From the NCBI GenBank assembly GCA_049999725.1, contig JBNGIS010020592.1, positions 1 to 48,787 on the forward strand: a stretch of 48,787 nucleotides of DNA, read 5' to 3'. The notes under the pieces were generated by a model that saw nothing but the letters and a program-made list of their open reading frames with translations, did no database searches and was not told the origin of the DNA. Position numbers and translations under genes: made by a program. Below, piece after piece: positions 46,441 to 48,787 of the stretch (positions are counted from its first letter, which is position 1; each line of letters opens with the position of its first letter). This DNA is from Haplomitrium mnioides (taxonomy: Eukaryota; Marchantiophyta; Haplomitriopsida; Calobryales).

Positions 46441-47214
46441 TGTAGATACTTTTTAACTATCAAGCTTTATGTTATTGATTCATTACTTGTTTTCTTTTTC
46501 AAGGTGATAAAATTTTCAAATGTCAACTTGCAGAAAAGTTAACAAGAAATACAAAGGGCGTAAAGAAAATCGCGATTGAAGAAGCAATAGAAGATCAAGA
46601 CCAAGACCTAACCTTGGTCTCTTATACTCTTGTTTTTTTGCTTCATTGTAAGAAAGCTAGAGAGTGGAAAGCCAGACATCAAAATGAAGCTACTATCCCT
46701 CTATCAGAGGGAGGTGTTGATGACAATGACTCTAATTTGTAGTTCTATATAGATGGACTCAACGTGGCGTTTTATCAAGTCCATGAAAGTCCCACCGTAT
46801 GGCAACTCAAGAGGCTAGTGAAACCACAAGGTTTCACTCTTGCTATTGCTGACATTCCTTATAGTCACAACCTTAAAGAATGCAAGTACGATGATTTAGA
46901 GCCCTTTGAAAAGGATGATATTTTTCTATGTGGTTTTATCCTTTGTGGCAGTTACAATATCAAAGTTTGATCTTTTGTGATTATTCATTCTTTGCAATAG
47001 TTTGGCATTGTTGAGCCTACCTTTTTGGGAATCTATTGCACCATAGATCACGACATCTAGTAAGTATTCTTAAAGTTTTTTTTTTTATTCGTTGTTAGTA
47101 TTTTTTTTTGACACTTAATTTCTTTTCTTGCTGTTGCTTATAAATTTTTGTTGATTACTAAACAAACAAAACCAACATTCATCACTCCGACAGTCTTAGA
47201 ATTGCACATGCCCA

Positions 47215-47456
47215 ATGATATGTTGTTGGAAAATTTTTACATATTTAGTAAAGACGAGACTTCAAGAGTAGTGATGGAGTTTACACCTTTAGAGAGGATA
47301 AGAATATTAAGATTTTGGTTATTTAGTTTCAATATCAAGAAAATCATTTCCAAGTTTTACATTAAAGATTGCAAACCAACTGGACCAATAAGTGAGACAT
47401 ACTTGAAAGTAATAAAGGAGATAGATTTTTATAAATGCATGAAGGTACTAGGTTGG
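47215..47456 (+). other. Unrecognised segment between methyltransferase copy 3 and a Ty3 LTR
   Basis: At about 47214 the homology with exon 4 of copies 1 and 2 ends abruptly. The following 240 bp match nothing else in the window. An open frame runs through it to 47471 (NDMLLENFYIFSKDE and later FYIKDCKPTGPI) with no known motif. It may be another inserted fragment or host sequence. Confidence 0.35.
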
Positions 47457-47540
47457 CGTAACGGGTACTAACTTTAGTAAGCAATAATTAAAACTTGAGT
47501 AAGATATAAAGTCAACTACATTTAGAAGGTTATTACTAAG
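47457..47540 (+). repeat. Ty3 LTR fragment (third copy), interrupted
   Basis: The sequence gtaacgggtactaactttag onward matches the LTR start at 6071 and 33280, and runs to attactaag, where the GC-rich element begins. The first base of the expected TGTAAC is C. The rest of this LTR lies outside the window or is lost. Confidence 0.82.
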
Positions 47541-48787
47541 TGTCAGCCGGTAGTTTGGAGCACTAAGGCTGAACGCACGAAATCGGAAGCACCACTGGCC
47601 ACATTGTTCCCTTTGCAAGTGTGAAGGCCCTCAAGAACAGATGATTACCTCAAACAGTTGTTAAGAGCAGGGTGCATGAGTCCTAGGAGGGAAACAGGAT
47701 CATGGCGGAGGAGGAAGAAGAAGGGATCAGCAACAAGGAAGCCCGAAGGCACTCCGAAGGAAGGCAGATCGCGGGGGTCCTGTAGCGGCCACCAATCGGG
47801 AAGCAAGGATCGGGAGCTGACAGGAGGAGGTAAGATCGTAACGAGGGCGAGCAAGGCCAGGGAAGAGGGACGCCTTGATCTCGCAAGCAACAGGGAACCC
47901 TGCAGAGGCCGATCGAACAATCCATCCGAGTCGATAAGTCCCGAGGAAAGAGTGAAGTCCCCGAGAGGTCCCGCGAGATTCCACGGAAACGTGGCGTCTC
48001 TAGAGTCCTTCGCGGGATTCCACGGACGACGTGGCGGCAGCAGGAGGCCCGCCGGTTTGCGGAAAGGCGCCTCCCTAAGTGGGGAGCCCACTTAGCGGGG
48101 TTCCGAACCGTCTTACGACGTGGGACACCCCGCTCAAGAGGGATCCACGAGAGACCCAACAGGGGAGCAAGGAGGAAGGCCCGAAACAACGACTTATCGC
48201 GGGTCTGGCCGAAGGAAAATGGAGGATGGCCGTAAGGGCGATACATCGCAGATCCAAGAGGAAGAGGAGAGGAGAGCCGAAAGGGGGACAGATCACCTAG
48301 CGGGCCGAGTAAGAGCGAGCGAAGGCAAAACGGCAACTTGGCGGCGACCCGGTTCAAACGAGGTGCTGATATCAGTGGGGAAACGGCGATCCATCATGAA
48401 CCAACCAACGGGAAGAAGGCTGAGCCAGAAGGGTGATGTGGCGCCGATCCGGTTGGGGGAAACGAAGGGTACGCCGAAAAGACGATATATTGGTGAACCG
48501 GGTGGCAAGATGGGGCCGCCGTAAAATCAAGAGAACGCCGGTGCGACCGACGGGGGAACAAGCGCAGCCGAAAGGGAGATTCATCGTAGCTCCGGCAGGA
48601 CTTGAGGCGAAGCTTCGGTGGGGTCCAACGGCAACATCTGACAGTTCGTCAGAGGGACTAACGGTCCTAAGGGGCATTGCAGTCCCTATATCGAGCTTTC
48701 GCAACAAATAACAACGGGAGCCTCAGGCGCACGCTTGGTTCTTATCTCGAGGGAAGGACGAAACGGTGACAATCGGCAGCAGTTCTT
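47541..48787 (+). mobile_element. GC-rich LTR-like element, copy 2 (continues beyond window)
   Basis: The left edge TGTCAGCCGG abuts the Ty3 LTR. The sequence is the reverse complement of 1-931 up to 48314 and then extends further. A TGACA at 48767-48771 makes a TGTCA/TGACA pair that could bound a 1.23-kb LTR. A TATA-like ccctatatcg lies near 48682. The bases after 48771 (atcggcagcag) neither continue the Ty3 LTR nor repeat its target flank, so this is probably not a solo LTR and an internal region should follow. A 224-codon minus frame (47683-48357) is not credibly coding. Confidence 0.55.

Larger units (their letters stand above)
43913..47214 (+). pseudogene. ParB-like/DNA methyltransferase gene, copy 3
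   Basis: Inferred exons: 43913 to about 44267 (start MASQATTPKP; GEKFNMGILV), 44775-46217, 46504-47059, and a stub from about 47160 to 47214. Exon 2 carries the basic linker (APKKRKAVESAKGLTK), a charged helical segment and the ParB/sulfiredoxin-like region (45430-45700): ADPMYGLKDKLEFDMRNT, IGGNHNVVARELLITKYG, CYECMELTQREAQIFAA. It later has LKRVKTGELSIEKMP. Exon 3 has FTLAIADIPYSHNLKEC (motif IV, G replaced by S) and SFVIIHSLQ. Motif I is missing because the copy breaks at about 47214 in exon 4. Introns 1 and 2 hold palindromic repeats as in copy 2. Several stops show it is a pseudogene. Shared exon structure with copy 2 supports a real former gene. Confidence 0.7.

Noticed and set aside
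47683-48357. 224-codon frame in the GC-rich element, with similar frames at 69-476 and 47658-48095
   Set aside because: Several overlapping frames on both strands are equally open, and differences between the two copies are not biased to synonymous positions. This fits GC-rich LTR sequence rather than a gene.
1-48787. rRNA, tRNA or organelle DNA
   Set aside because: No tRNA-like cloverleaf beyond primer-binding complementarity, no rRNA motifs, and the repeat content is nuclear in type.
1-48787. Window-scale palindrome formed by the two GC-rich ends as terminal inverted repeats of one giant transposon
   Set aside because: Each GC-rich copy sits inside a separate Ty3 LTR at a different position, so they are independent nested insertions.

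Overview
This looks like nuclear DNA from a land plant with a large, repeat-rich genome. The evidence is LTR retrotransposons of plant type (Ty3 chromovirus with a C-terminal chromodomain, and Ty1/copia), a tRNA-iMet-type primer binding site, GT-AG introns and AT-rich composition. I cannot name the species. I see no intact host gene, rRNA, tRNA or CRISPR array. Nearly all coding sequence belongs to mobile elements broken by stops and frameshifts.

Layout. 1-931: GC-rich LTR-like sequence (minus), cut by the window start and inserted in the 5' LTR of Ty3 element A (932-6625). 6626-9780: no recognisable gene. 9781-16645: a DNA-methyltransferase-like gene (minus) divergent from a DUF7869-like transposase-type gene (plus), followed by spacer. 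18045-26047: a copia element inserted in that spacer with a 5-bp target duplication. 26331-27849: an inverted partial transposase copy. 27850-33808: Ty3 element B, inserted in a second methyltransferase copy. 33809-47214: the best-preserved unit, reading methyltransferase (minus), transposase (plus), spacer, transposase (minus, partial), methyltransferase (plus). 47457-47540: a Ty3 LTR fragment interrupted by a second, inverted copy of the GC-rich LTR (47541 to the window end).

The main observation is a composite element present in at least two degraded copies (9781-27849 and 33809-47214). It pairs a DUF7869-like, DDE/RNase H-like transposase candidate with a multi-exon gene that joins a ParB/sulfiredoxin-like domain to a beta-class N6-adenine/N4-cytosine DNA methyltransferase (motif IV 'ADIPYG' before motif I 'LDLCSGSGTF'). 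Two introns of the methyltransferase gene carry tandem 24-bp repeats built on an 18-bp palindrome, GTCCATGCGCGCATGGAC. Related ATGCGCGCAT palindromes are scattered through the transposase gene and spacers. A plausible reading, not proven here, is a transposon that carries its own DNA-modification and DNA-binding module, with the palindromes as recognition or marking sites.

Caveats. There are two runs of N (12465-12864 and 18759-18858). The first is flanked by an identical 626-bp duplication that is most likely an assembly artefact. Family assignments rest on motifs read by eye.
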